Shown here: positions 44,955-55,850 of the stretch, piece by piece | Numbering within the stretch: position 1 is the stretch's first letter | Layout: each line of letters begins with the position of its first letter | NCBI RefSeq assembly: GCF_022605725.1 | Contig: NC_065567.1 | Coordinates: 39,969,127-40,033,126, forward strand | Source of the DNA: Anthonomus grandis grandis | Lineage: Eukaryota; Arthropoda; Insecta; Coleoptera; Curculionidae | Direction of reading: 5' to 3' | Length of the DNA stretch: 64,000 bases | Notes under the pieces: generated by a model | What the model saw: only the letters and a program-made list of their open reading frames with translations | Databases searched by the model: none | Told to the model about the DNA's origin: nothing | Made by a program: the position numbers and the translations under genes

Positions 44955-47922
44955 TTGTTTAAAAAACATATTTATACGAAAAATATTAATATTAATGGCG
45001 AATTAATTTATAATTGTTTAATAGATACAGGAAGCTCTTGTACTCTTATTAAAAGGTCAATAGCCGAAAAACTAAAAATAGAAAATATTGCACTTGATAA
45101 TGCCGTATTTCTAAAGAGTTTTATGGGGACTACATATCGTGCAACACTGTTAGTGATGTTCATATTAAAATTGATGATTCAGCAGGGAATGTTAGTGCCT
45201 GTATCATCAATGATAGTTGTCTTTCATATAATGTTTTTGGTTCTGACTATTTGAATCAACCTCAAATAGCTATGTTTAAATGTAATGTTCCTTTTGGCGT
45301 AAAAATATTTGCTCCGTAGAAATTGATACTATTTCACAATTTCACAATTGAATTTTGGCAACACGGATTAAAATCAAGTACTTGTACTTTTAAAGGAATA
45401 TCGAGATAGGATATCATTTAACCATTAAGAATTAGGCAAAACCGAATTAGTTGAGTTGACAATAACGTCTAGCGAACCTATAGTTTATAATCCATGTCGT
45501 ATGTCTGCTTATGAAAAAACCATACTTAACGAATTATTACAAGAACTTTTGTGTAACGGAATTATAAGGGAATCAAAGTCGGCTTATGCTAGTCCGGTCC
45601 TATTGGTAAAAAAAAAACTGGCGATCATCGTCTATGTATTGATTATCGACGGTTAAATGCAATCACGGTCAAAGAAAAATATCCACTCCCTTTGATCGAA
45701 GATCAAATTGATATTTTAGGAGGTCATAAAAATTTTATAACCCTGGACTTTAACAAGAATGCCGTTCGGGCTAACAAACGCGCCAGCAGTTTTTCAGAGA
45801 TTAATAAATATGGTGCTTAAAGATTATTTAAATAAAATTGTTTTTGCCTATTTGGATAATCTTATAATTATACAATATAGGAACCGGCGCACAATATAGA
45901 ACAAGCTTTATCGAGACTAAGGATAATATTAGATGCTTTAAGGCAGGGAAAATTAACACTTAAACTAAGCAAATGCAACTTTTTCAAATCTCAGATTAAC
46001 TATTTAGTGCGAGAAATTAGTATTTCTGGGGTAAGACCCTGTAAGGAAAAAATTAGAGCCGTTATAGGTATGAAAGAGCCCACTAATATAAAAAAAGTTA
46101 GGCAGTTTTTAGGTCTTTCCGGATATTTTCGTCGGTATGTTCGTAACTATGGTTTTCGTTGTATTGGTGGAGCCAATTACAAGATTACTGAGAAAGGATG
46201 TTTATTTGCTTGGTCAGGTGAGCAACAAGATGCATTTACCAAGGTTAAATCAATATTAGTATCTCGTCCGCTGTTAGCGATATTTAATCCAGAATTAAAG
46301 ACAGAATTACACACGGACGCTAGTTGCTTGGGATTTGGCGCTATATTAATTCAAATTAATAATAAAAACCAACACGCCCTGAACAAAAAATGTATCATTC
46401 TTACGAATTAGAGACTTTAGCGGTAGTTTTAGCATTACAATATTTTAGAGTTTATCTATTAGGTATTAAGTTTGATATTGTTACGGACTGTAGTGCGTTA
46501 CGTGCTGCATTTGCGTAACGAGATATGATCCCGCGAGTCGCTCGGTGGTGGCTCCAAGTACAAGATTACAACTTTTCGATTATTTACCGACCTGGATCGG
46601 CAATGGGACATGTAGATGCCCTTAGTCGGAACCCTGTTCCCGAATATCTAGAGGTAGTCACAATTGATGTTACAGAAGCCGATTGGATAGTAGTGGCTCA
46701 AATGCAAGATGAGCAACTTCGAATTATCTATACCATACTAAAGAGAGGAATTATTACTAGATCAACTAAACAGTACTTTGACAAATATGAATTACACGAT
46801 GATAAGATATATAAAAAGATGAAAGAAGGCAAGCCACTATGGGTGGTTCCCAAGGACTGTAGATGGCAAAGACGTCGGCTGTGTCATGATGATACAGGTC
46901 ACTTTGGATTTGAAAAGACTGTTAAGAAGATAACTGAGAATTACTGGTTTTCACAACTTCGGAAATATGTAAAAAAGTATGTGCCTTCATGCCTTTCCTG
47001 TCTTTATTATAAAAACTCTAGTGGTAAAAAGGAGGGGTATCTCCACCCAATCGAAAAAGTTGCCACCCCCTTCCACACAATCCATATTGATCATCTTGGG
47101 CCGTTTATAAAAAGTAAAAAGAACAACAAGTATCTTCTAGTTATAGTGGATGGCTTTACAAAATTCTGTTTTATTGAGGCTCTGAAGGACGTAACTACAA
47201 AACCCGAAGTCAATGCTTTAAGTAACATTATGTATATTTTCGGAGCACCAACCAGAGTTGTGTCAGACAGAGGCACAGCTTTCACCTCAGCGACGTTCAA
47301 GAAGTTTTGTGAGGACTATGGCTTGAAACATATCCTAAATGCAGTAGCAACTCCAAGGGCAAACGGGCAGTGCGACAGGTATAACCGCACGATATTAAAC
47401 GCACTTTCGTGTAGTGCTGCTGGCGTTGCTGAAGATCGTTGGGATACCGTTGTCAAGAAGGTCCAAAGTTCATTAAACATGACTTTTAATATAGCCATTG
47501 GTACAACACCTTTGGAAGCTTTGGCTGGTTATAAAGGAAAAAATGTGTCTGAAGCTCCGATATTAAATGCGGTGCAGGGACTGGACCGTACAAGTTTGGA
47601 AGATTTAAGAGAAATTATTTCAAGGAAGTTGACTGAAAATCAGAGAAAACAAAAGGAAAGGTTTGACAAGTTTTGAAAACCACCACGATTATACAACAAG
47701 GGCGAGGTTTTAATGATCCTGAGGACAGATGCACCATGCACCGGTTCAAGTAGAAAGTTGTTAGCTAAGTTTAAAGGACCGTTCAAGGTTACTAATGTCC
47801 TTTTAAATGACAGGTACGAAGTCCAGGATATGAGAGAGAATTTTCGAGGGATGAAGACAGTGGTCTCGGTAGATAAGATGAAACCGTGGATTATACTAAA
47901 GGGTAAGAATTCACTTGGTTAA
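44955..47922 (+). pseudogene. pol of G: protease-RT-RNase H-integrase
   Basis: Protease: CLIDTGSSCTLIKRS near 45020. RT: a first block near 45460-45600, IDYRRLNAITVKEKYPLPL after a frame change near 45610, then a deletion after NFITLDF, MPFGLTNAPAVFQRLINM near 45755, and the active site AYLDNLIII with Asn (45858-45860) for the second Asp. RNase H: LHTDASCLGFGAIL near 46310, then VDALSRNPVP near 46610. Integrase: HHCC finger (HDDTGHFG, CLSC), Asp in HIDHLGPF, Asp in SDRGTAF, and Asp (47374-47376) instead of Glu in ANGQCDRYNR. An in-frame TGA at 47674 precedes the GPF tail (KFKGPFKVTN). The order PR-RT-RH-IN defines Ty3/gypsy. Confidence 0.85.
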
Positions 47923-47952
47923 CAAAATGAGAAGGCCGAAGGGGCAAATTTA

Positions 47953-48155
47953 AATGTGAGTTATGTAAAATAAGTACATACTATGAGGTACTAGGTTTAC
48001 ATAATATGCACCAAACCGTGAAAATAATGTGAGGTATTTGGAGTAAGTACATACTATGAGGTATTAGCACCAAATACTCACAAGCACAACATCAAATTAT
48101 GGTTAATAAAATGTGAGGTGTTTGATGAAAAGCGTACATACTAAGAGGTACTAAG
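47953..48155 (+). repeat. Three imperfect repeats before the G 3' LTR
   Basis: AGTACATACTATGAGGTA or close variants start near 47973, 48044 and 48133, alternating with AATGTGAGGTATTTGG-type units. Unit length is about 70-90 bp. They lie in the untranslated region between pol and the 3' LTR. Confidence 0.7.
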
Positions 48156-48352
48156 ATCAACCATTATGCACAAGATTGGGATCGTAAGGTTCGATATGTC
48201 CATTGATCATGATTTTATGTTAAATGTTTCTGGGGTTCAAAGAAAATTATTATTCGAACAGGGTAAGATTATCAGAAGTATGTCATGTTCTTTATCTATT
48301 TCAGATGGGGAACCACTAGGATCTGAGGTCAGATCAGAAGAGGATGGCCGAA

Positions 48353-48574
48353 TGTTAAGGAATTCTAAAAATGATGCGTCAGCGATAAGCCACGACGGTG
48401 AAGAATCGCAGCGAGGTAGAAAACAGTGACAAAAAGATATCGGCTGAAGTTTGTCGAATATTTTGTGGGCTACGAATATTTCATTATTATAATAAATATA
48501 TAAGTTATAATTAATATTACGGGAATATAAATGTTATTTTGGGAAATGATGAGTGTTTAACTTTTACTCTTACA
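48353..48574 (+). repeat. 3' LTR of G, 222 bp
   Basis: It follows the purine-rich sequence AGAAGAGGATGGCCGAA. Complete TG...CA LTR. Confidence 0.88.
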
Positions 48575-49115
48575 GATATTTTGCTTAAAAGCGTGCCGGC
48601 CCTTTACGTCTTTGGAATTCACTCGCGAAAAAATATGTGTGTATATGAGAGCAACCTATTTGGCTCAAGGTTTTTGCGCTCCTTTCGACTGCATCAAAAT
48701 TCGGTGCAGTACTTCCTGGTGATGCGTGATTTAACTAACTTAACAACCAAAACGCCTTTTTAAAAAAGATTATTTTATTTGAAAATTAATTAATACAAAA
48801 TTACATGCTAATTGTCTTAGGGACTTCAATTGACTAACTCGATAATAAACAATGAAACAGTTTTGTTGTAATAAAATGCAGGGTCAGCAGCTAGTGGCTT
48901 CCATGGTTGTACAGGGTGGCTCGTCACATAACTCGTGCGACCCTTCTCGGTCAAAGAATAAGGCTGTCTCACTATGACAAAAGACCGCGCAAGTAATTAG
49001 AATAAGATTAGAATTTAAAACCAATAAAGCTCATGTTAATTGTATTTAAACACAAGACCCAATAAAGAAAATATATATATATATAAATAAATAACCATTC
49101 CGCTTTGACGGAACA
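48575..49115 (-). repeat. A LTR, part 2 (right edge)
   Basis: Remainder of the A LTR, collinear with 17130-17449, interrupted by a 205-bp insertion at 48729-48933 and followed by TSD GAGAT. Confidence 0.82.
48729..48933 (-). mobile_element. Solo LTR of a third errantivirus-like family
   Basis: The 205 bp are absent from the left A LTR. They are flanked by CGTG at 48725-48728 and 48934-48937. On the minus strand the insert starts AGTTATGTGACG and ends TTAGTTAAAT, the terminal pattern of the P and R LTRs, and includes AATAAAATAATC. No internal region is present, so it fits an LTR left by recombination. Confidence 0.7.
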
Positions 49116-49120
49116 GAGAT

Positions 49121-51060
49121 CAAAACGTCGACCAAATAAAAATTTCACCTAAAGATCTTTTATTTCGACCTAAATCTAGCAACTCAAAGGTTATACAAAC
49201 TAAAACTACAAGGAGTCACTTAGTGTTTTACCTACTTGATCTTTCTTAGACCAAAGTACTTTATAAGGAACTTTAACCTTCCAGGACGTCTTAGTTAACT
49301 TAAAAAATAGTCTTAAATCAACATTGTCCGAAAATAACTAAGGATTTGAAGTTAATAGGAAATTTATGATTTCACCAGAAATATTGCTAGAGAAGGGCAC
49401 ATTTTCCATAACTTATATAAAATCGTAAAAAGTTTCATGACAAAACGGACAGCCTTTAAATGAGGTTAAAGTTTGAGCAGCATTACCTGTTTAATTTATC
49501 TTTATTAGTTTATTCTTTCATTTATTAGTTTAATTTTCGAAAACGCTCTTCCGCAATAAACAAGGATTTCCTTCCACTACCAAAAAGGACTCGGATTTTA
49601 TAAGAAAGCATTAACAATATCAATCTGGCCTGACTCAAGAGTGCTGGCAACAGCTTAAATTGTTCTGACTTTATAGGAATGTAAGAAAGTCGAATGGTAA
49701 CTTATAATTACTATTACTAATATTACTATGAATATAACATTTACTTTGCTAGAAAAATTTTAATTTAGTAGTTTATATGGTTTTGGAAGAGAAAAAAGTA
49801 GAGTCAAAAGACTTATGTTAAGTTGATAAAAATTGTGTATCCACTATATTTTAACACAAACCGTGAAATATGAATCTAATTTTGGATAATATTATGTTAA
49901 ATAATAAAATCCTAGTCTGGAAATCTAACACTGGAAGAGCATTTTAAAAAGAAATATAAAATAATTTATCAGTGTTATTTGATGAAAATTTTGTATTTAT
50001 CGGCCTCTTTTAGAAATTAATACTGTGATTTGGTTTCCACACTACCACAAGGTATCACAATAAAGAACAATAAAGATATGTCTACCAGGCAATTTGTCAA
50101 AGCAAGTGTATGTCAGCAGGTCCAGTCCAGGAACCAGTAACTATAATACGAAAAGTCGTTCTATCTTAATTAATACTTTTTTAATTTTTTACGATAAATC
50201 GTGAACTGTTTAAAAAACTATGAAACCCTACATACCACTACTACTACTTGTATGGTTATCGGTTGTATATTAGCAAGACTGAGAGTAATATCAGTTCGCT
50301 ACCGATTTTTATTGAACCACAAAAAACTTACAGAATGTAGCTCGGAAATTGATCATTTGTTAGCCTTAAGTTTATCTTATTCTTATGAAGAAATTACGAA
50401 TATAATTACGCATTCTATTATAATATCAGAGTGGTACCTCAGGAATGGCGTAAAATGAAAGCCCAAAATGAATTGTTTTAATTGGGTTTGTTAACCTTCC
50501 TGTTATCAAAGGTAATTCTAAATCCCACCGTGCCGGTTCTTATAGTGTGGGGTGATCTTCTGATATTGTTCAGATATTTTGATTACAAATGTGTATATTA
50601 CATATTATTGATGACGCCGATGGAAGAACTTATAGCGTATAGTTTCCACTAGACATAATTTAATAGTATCACATCGTGATCAACAGACATTATGTCTGGC
50701 TGCAAATATATCAAAAAACTCTCTACTCATTAAACACAGTATAATGCCAATCTACTTATTCTACTTTTAAATTAATAACATTTGTTGTAAAACTATAAAA
50801 AATATTTCAAAAAATTGTATTTAAGATGGATATACTTGATATTCGTTCCAATATTTGTGGTTCTAGTTTTTGGGCCTTCTATGCCTCCACGATAAACTAT
50901 TCCGCCAATATTTTAAGCCATTTAATTTTAAATACAATTTAGAGTGAAGAAGGTTGCCCTTAAAACTGTTTATTTTATTGTACTTTATGCAATTTTATCT
51001 TAAAAATAATATCTTAATTTTTAAATCTTTTGGTATAATATATATAAAATAATAACTTAC
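49121..51060. other. Gene-free intronic DNA of NfI
   Basis: Lies downstream of the splice donor of the NfI exon at 51061. No coding or repeat signal was recognised. Confidence 0.5.
51051..51060 (-). promoter_or_regulatory. Splice donor of NfI exon 51061-51436
   Basis: The minus strand reads CATG followed by GTAAGTTATT, a canonical donor. Confidence 0.85.
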
Positions 51061-51436
51061 CATGACTATTAATAAAATTTGCTAAATAAAGGTCCAATTC
51101 ACGCACTGACACATTTATATGATATGGATTCACACACAATCCCGGCTGCGTACAGTCTGGATTTTTTTCAAGGCGCTCACCATCCGTACTTTCCAATGGA
51201 ATTGCCTTAAATAATATCACCATTACGAGATCAAGTCGCCACACTTTATCAGCTTGTCTTAAACAATCTATTCGGCGCATTTTGCCTTTTTGATCTGGAT
51301 TTGAAAGAACACACACTGCAGGTCTTTTTCCTGTTATGCTTAACACAAAGTCCTCTCGACACTCCTGCGTAATATCTTTTCGAAGCTTCCCCAATAAGCG
51401 TGATGCCCATTTTTGCTTAACTTCTCCTTTTTCATT
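51061..51436 (-). CDS. NfI: Nuclear factor I, DNA-binding domain exon (second half)
   Basis: Exon of the transcription factor NFI/CTF, which binds TTGGC(N5)GCCAA as a dimer in the nucleus. The 376-bp exon encodes NEKGEVKQKWASRLLGKLRK at its start, then ECREDFVLSITGKRP, CVLSNPDQKGKMRRIDCLRQ, ADKVWRLDLVMVILFK, IPLESTDGERLEKN and VSVRELDLYLANF. These match the SMAD-MH1-like DNA-binding domain conserved from worms to mammals, including its Cys residues and the invariant RRIDCLRQADKVWRLDLVMVI-type core. It begins after an acceptor TTTTTTACAG (51437-51446) in phase 0 and ends before GTAAGT in phase 1. The conservation shows that this gene is under selection, unlike everything around it. Confidence 0.96.
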
Positions 51437-52186
51437 CTGTAAAAAATATTGTATTAATGTCATAAATGTAAAATGTCAAAATATGAATTTATACATAATA
51501 GACTAAAATAAAAATAGACTAAATAAGGAAATCTAATATAATTTAGATTGATACTGTTAAAAAAATTATTTCAATATGCTTTTAAAGTAAGTATTATAAT
51601 TTAAGTCGATTATTCTAAGGGTCAATATGGAGTCGAATGAAACTCAAAATTTTGGATAATATTAGAGAATCCTCTATATTAGGGATGGAAAAAGAGAAAA
51701 AACGAAAAGGTTTGTTCCGTGATACTTCGTAAGTTAGCAAGAAGAAAATGTAAAGATGGTATTTGCTAGAGTGCAAAAACTTTTGAATTTCGTAATAAAT
51801 TCACTTACCTCTAAGTGATAAAAGGAAAAAAGGCAGGGGAAGTCTTCAGTAGGCAGTACTGATAATCTAATTACGGGTTATGCAAATGACAAGAAATAGA
51901 GACTGTTTAAAACTATAAGATACGAATTAAAAAAGCAATTAAAGAATTGAAGAAATAGAATAAAGGCCTGACTAAGATCAAGAAAGTTGATTTGAAAAGC
52001 AACCAAGCCACCCAATGAAGACCATGAAAGAAAACTTTATGAATTTTAAAAGCAGAACTTTAGAATACCCAAAGAGAAACATTCGTAGAAAAAACAAACA
52101 AAACAACAGATAAAAGCAAACTAGGGCCATGTTTCTTCTTACTTAATAATAAAACTCAAGCCACCAAAATTAGACGGCAAAAGAGC
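51437..52186. other. Intronic DNA between NfI exon and element K
   Basis: AT-rich, no recognised feature apart from the splice acceptor at its left end. Confidence 0.45.
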
Positions 52187-52190
52187 ATAT

Positions 52191-52474
52191 TGTTGCAAAG
52201 TTACCTTACTACAGCCCTGCCATGGCCTAATCGATTTATAATTGTATTTCATTTATAATTGTACTTAAAGAACATTCTATTAAAATTCTAGAAATTAGTA
52301 GAAGAATTCTTATTGAGTATAGGTATACATACAGGGACCTGATTCGGTGTTCAGTGTATAGTTATGATTTGAGTACGCTAAATAATCAATAAGTGATTAG
52401 AAATGGTAAGTTGGTGAATAAATGTTTAGTGTTCAAGTGGCCTCATTTATTAAATCCACTGGAAATCCGTAACA
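52191..52474 (+). repeat. 5' LTR of K
   Basis: TGTTGCAAAGTTACC to CCGTAACA. It aligns with 58383-58612 (TGTTACAAAGTTGCC), which has lost about 50 bp. Confidence 0.8.
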
Positions 52475-52578
52475 ATTGGTGTAAGAAAAAAGAGATGAAA
52501 AACGAAATTTTGCAAAACAAAGCATTAGGAGAGCAGAGTTTGAAGGCGATCAGGGAAACAGGGAATTTTTAAATTTTC

Positions 52579-53500
52579 ATGGGAAATACGAGACAGCAAA
52601 GTGCCAAGATGGATCAAGTGAATAAATTCATGTCCGAATTTAAGGAAAAAAAAAGAAAGAGTGACAACGACAGGAAAAACAAGAGGAGGAAGAGCGGCGG
52701 CGATAGGAAAAACAAGAACAAGAAGAGCGACGACGACAGGATAAACAAGAGGAAAAGCGGCGACGACAGGAAAAACAAGAGAAGGAAGAGAGGCGGCGAC
52801 AGGATGAGGAAAGAAGACGCCAAGACTAGGATGAATAAGAGGAAAGATTCCAGAAATTAATACAAGCTGCTTTTATAGGCGAACGGGCACAAAGAAAAAA
52901 TGAAATAAAAGACATTCGGAAAGAAGAAGAGGAAATAGGAAACGAGATGAAAAACATGAAGGTCTGTGTAAACAACTTACAGTCCAAAATTACTCGGATA
53001 AACAGACAAACATCAGTGGGATCGAGATCTCAGAGCATCTCACAGGATATAAGGCCTTCAACGTTTGACGCCAGATTTCTTGAGCACATCGGCAATTTGA
53101 AACAACTGCAGCAGCCAATAGCTGAGATAATGAACATAAATCAACTGCTTTGATGGTAGCTGTTCAATTATTGGCATTGGAGTTGCTTCAGACAGTACCA
53201 GCTTCTCACCAACGAGACTATGAGACATTGGCCATAGACCTAGAGAGAAGATTGGAGGACCAACATCGAAGACAGCGATATCAATCTGTAAAATCTAGAC
53301 ATTAAAGAAAGAGTTAGAGCTAAGGAAACTATAAGAGTTTGAGCCAGATATAAGATGCCTTATTTATCTGGCTACTCCAGAAGCATCTGAGGAATTCTAA
53401 GATGAACTTGCTGCCCAATATTTCCTAGAGGGCAATAGAGATCAAGAAATCCAACGAATGCTGCATCACCAAATTTGAAAACAGCAGTGAAGCGGTGGAT
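52579..53500 (+). pseudogene. gag-like reading frame of K, degenerate
   Basis: Open frame fragments at 52579-52860 and 52947-53153 encode a very charged Lys/Arg/Glu/Asp-rich, probably coiled-coil region followed by NLQSKITRINRQTSVGSRSQ. The first part consists of repeats whose original frame was probably an Arg/Gln/Glu-rich helix, now shifted. Capsid-like relics follow to about 53500 (for example YLATPEASEEF-type residues near 53360). Function as gag is inferred from position after LTR and PBS. Confidence 0.5.
52660..52830 (+). repeat. Minisatellite, unit about 36 bp, in K gag
   Basis: Four to five imperfect units built on GACAGGAAAAACAAGAGG with AGGAAGAGCGGCGACG between. Units vary by substitutions and the pattern GACGACGACAGG. 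Confidence 0.7.
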
Positions 53501-53524
53501 AAAGTCCTTGAAATTAAAGCTTCA

Positions 53525-55591
53525 TACAGGGTGTTTATTTGAAAACTTCCCACCACGGATATATCGAAAACCACTGTTAAAAAAAAACGCCGAAATACGT
53601 CAAAAGGTTTGTCAAAGGGGACAACTTTCTAACCTAAAATTACTTCACTCCCTTTCACCCATTGCCCCCCAGGGTCATCCCCTTAAAAATTTTAAATGGC
53701 AAGAGGTATCGAGTAATGGCTTATTTAAAAGGTCTTTCGAAGTCTTTTATTTTGACGTTTGATCTTTTTAAATCGGTCGATTCGTTTTTGAGAAAATTAG
53801 AAAAATCTTTGTTTATCTTAATTTGTTCAGATACAAAACAAAAACATGAAAATATCAGTTTTTATTGCAATAAGTGTTCAAAATGTTGCCCGTTCCTGGC
53901 CACACAATGATATAGGCGATGTTCAAATTCCCGACGAAGATTTTCAAAAACATGTTGTGGGATATCATGGCAGCTGTCGATGATGCGTTGGCGAAGTTCA
54001 TCCAAACTTTCAGGTTGGGAAGTAAACACAATAGATTTCAAATGACCCCATAGAAAAAAGTCTAACGGCGTTATATCAGGAGGCCGGCCCCCTTCGCCCT
54101 ATCCATTTATTTGCAAACTCGTCGTCTAGCCATTGCCGAACGGGAAGAACATAGTGAGGAGGAGCGCCGTCTTGTTGGAAATATATTTCAGCCTCATCAA
54201 GTATAGAGTTTCGATCATCATCGATTTGGTTTTCAATGGATTCAGTGATAAGCGGATTGATGGTATTTTCCAACATATCCAAATAAATGTCTCCATTTAA
54301 ATATCCGTTAATAAATAATGGCCCAATCACTTTATTTCTCAAAATGCCTGGCCATACATTAATTTTTTGAGGGTACTGGGTATGCCCATCTACAAATGCA
54401 TGAGGATTTTCATTGCTCCAATATCTACAGTTATGCTTATTAACAAATCCATTTAGATAAAATGTGCATTCATCGCTAAAGCAGATATTCTTTACATGAA
54501 TAGTATTATCATTAATCGCTTCAGTCATTATTTCACAAAACTCAACTCGCCTATTGAAATCGTCTTCGGTTAACTCTTGCAATATTTTCATTTTGAATGG
54601 ATGAAATTTATGAAGTTTGGTAACTGTGTGAACCGAGCCTAATGAAATACCAGTGGCAGCAACAATTTTGCGTAATGAAGTATTAGGATTTATTCCAAAA
54701 TGACCCAAAACTTCAACTTGAGCGGCTTCATCCAAAATTCGTCCATGATCACGTTTTTTATTTGCAACAGATCCAGTTTCAGTAAACTTAATAAAAAGGT
54801 CCAAACATACCTATGCCAAGTTATCTTCTCCGGATGTCTGACGTTAAACGTGACGGAAGTTTGCCGAGCACATTGATTTTGGGCACCATAAATTAGAGTA
54901 ATTTCCACCCTTTCGGCTAGTGTGTAAACCATTTTGGAAGTAAAATCTTCAACTCAACAAATAAATTTTCACTATTCCAAGACTGTCACAAATGTAACTG
55001 ACGACAAAATAAATTGTTTATTTTCCTTAGCAACTATAAATAACTAACTGGTATAACAATAAATACAGTTCGCTTAGGATATCTGTGTTGATGAAAAGAA
55101 TGCGAAAAAAAATTCAGGTTGTTACTTACTTTTTTCCACGTCTAATCTTCGGAATTGCTGTTTATGTTGGTAGTTTCCTTTTTGAATTATAAACGAATTG
55201 TAGATTTGGCAAACCCTAACGGGCAACATTTTAAACACTTATTGAAATAAAAACTGATATTTTCATGTTTTTGTTTTCTATCTGAACAAATTAATATAAA
55301 CAAAGATTTTTCTAATTTTCTCGAAAACGAATCGACCGATTTAAAAAAATTAAACGTCAAAATAAAAGACTTCGAAAGACCTTTCAAAAGAGCTATTACT
55401 TGATACCCCTTGCCATTTAAAATTTTTAAGGGGATGACCCTGGGGGGCAGGGAGTGAAAGGGGGTGAAGTAATTTTAGGTTAGAAAGTTGTCCCCCTTGA
55501 CAAAATCTTTTGACGTATTTCGGCGTTTTTTTTTTTAAACAGTGGTTTTCGATAAATTCGTGGTGGGAAGTTTTCAAATGAACACCCTGTA
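53525..55591 (-). mobile_element. Mariner-like element (DD41D-like) inside K
   Basis: Element 53527-55589 with TA duplication at both ends; tips CAGGGTGTTTATTTGAAAAC and its inverse. The TIRs are about 370 bp (53527-53900 and 55216-55589) and differ by scattered substitutions. The transposase is on the minus strand. It interrupts K between gag and protease. It is a different family from 4866-7263, but both have extended TIRs. Confidence 0.88.
53862..54932 (-). pseudogene. Mariner transposase (DD41D-like), frameshifted
   Basis: It starts at 54932 (minus) with MVYTLAERVEITLIYGAQNQ. A frame change near 54805 leads to the main frame: a GSVHTVTKLHKFHPFKMKIL linker, CFSDECTFYLNGFVNKHNC (first Asp), GILRNKVIGPLFINGYLNG and QQDGAPPHY (second Asp, codon 54171-54169). 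The frame stops at 54076. The third Asp block (TPLDFFLWGHLK) is in another frame, with its Asp codon at 54062-54060, 109 nt from the second Asp. That is 17 nt short of a 41-residue spacing, so a small deletion is likely. The C-terminus ends at 53862 (FEHLLQ). Confidence 0.82.
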
Positions 55592-55639
55592 CAATATTTC
55601 CAAGCCAAAGTGGTTTCCATCGAAGAAAATAAGGGTGAC

Positions 55640-55850
55640 GCCAAGGGTGTTGGCTTGTGAAGGCTTTGGAATTATCTCCATCAGAAAGCTGAGAAAATCT
55701 GCCGAAAGCCTGACCATCGAAGGAGAAGTTAATGAAAAATCAGTTACCATTACGGTTGATACGGAAGCAGCAGTATCTCTAACAAGATCAAGCATGGTAC
55801 AAGGACTAAAGATTGAGCCATTATGTCGGAGATTGAGATTCGGGATTTAA
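55640..55850 (+). pseudogene. Protease-like relic of K
   Basis: After the mariner, an open segment has EGEVNEKSVTITVDTEAAVS and LTRSSMVQGLKI, matching the start of retrotransposon aspartic proteases. The usual DTGA is DTEA (Glu codon 55764-55766). It breaks where Penelope-like DNA begins. Confidence 0.6.

Larger units (their letters stand above)
44640..48574 (+). mobile_element. Gypsy-type element G inside the A LTR
   Basis: LTRs at 44640-44859 (last two bases missing) and 48353-48574 (complete, TGTTAAGG to CTTACA). The flanks GTTAT and GATAT differ by one base and match a 5-bp duplication of GTTAT in the uninterrupted LTR at 16959-17449. PBS and most of gag have been deleted: the 5' LTR joins directly to the gag zinc knuckle. 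Pol is fairly complete but interrupted. No env. Confidence 0.87.
16954..49120 (-). mobile_element. Outer nested LTR element A with TSD GAGAT
   Basis: Matching LTRs lie at 16959-17449 and 44468-49115 (interrupted), read TGAGGGG to GGAACA on the plus strand, and the outer flanks are the same 5 bp, GAGAT, at 16954-16958 and 49116-49120. This is the signature of one insertion that was later filled by other elements. A purine-rich tract on the minus strand (GGTGGGCGGTA, 17460-17450) abuts the left LTR, so A probably reads on the minus strand with its 3' LTR on the left. Its own coding region was not identified; P, R, G and the inverted duplication occupy the interior. Confidence 0.75.

Noticed and set aside
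47953..48155. CRISPR-like array
   Set aside because: Repeat units are imperfect, few and of eukaryotic retroelement context; spacers are themselves similar to each other.
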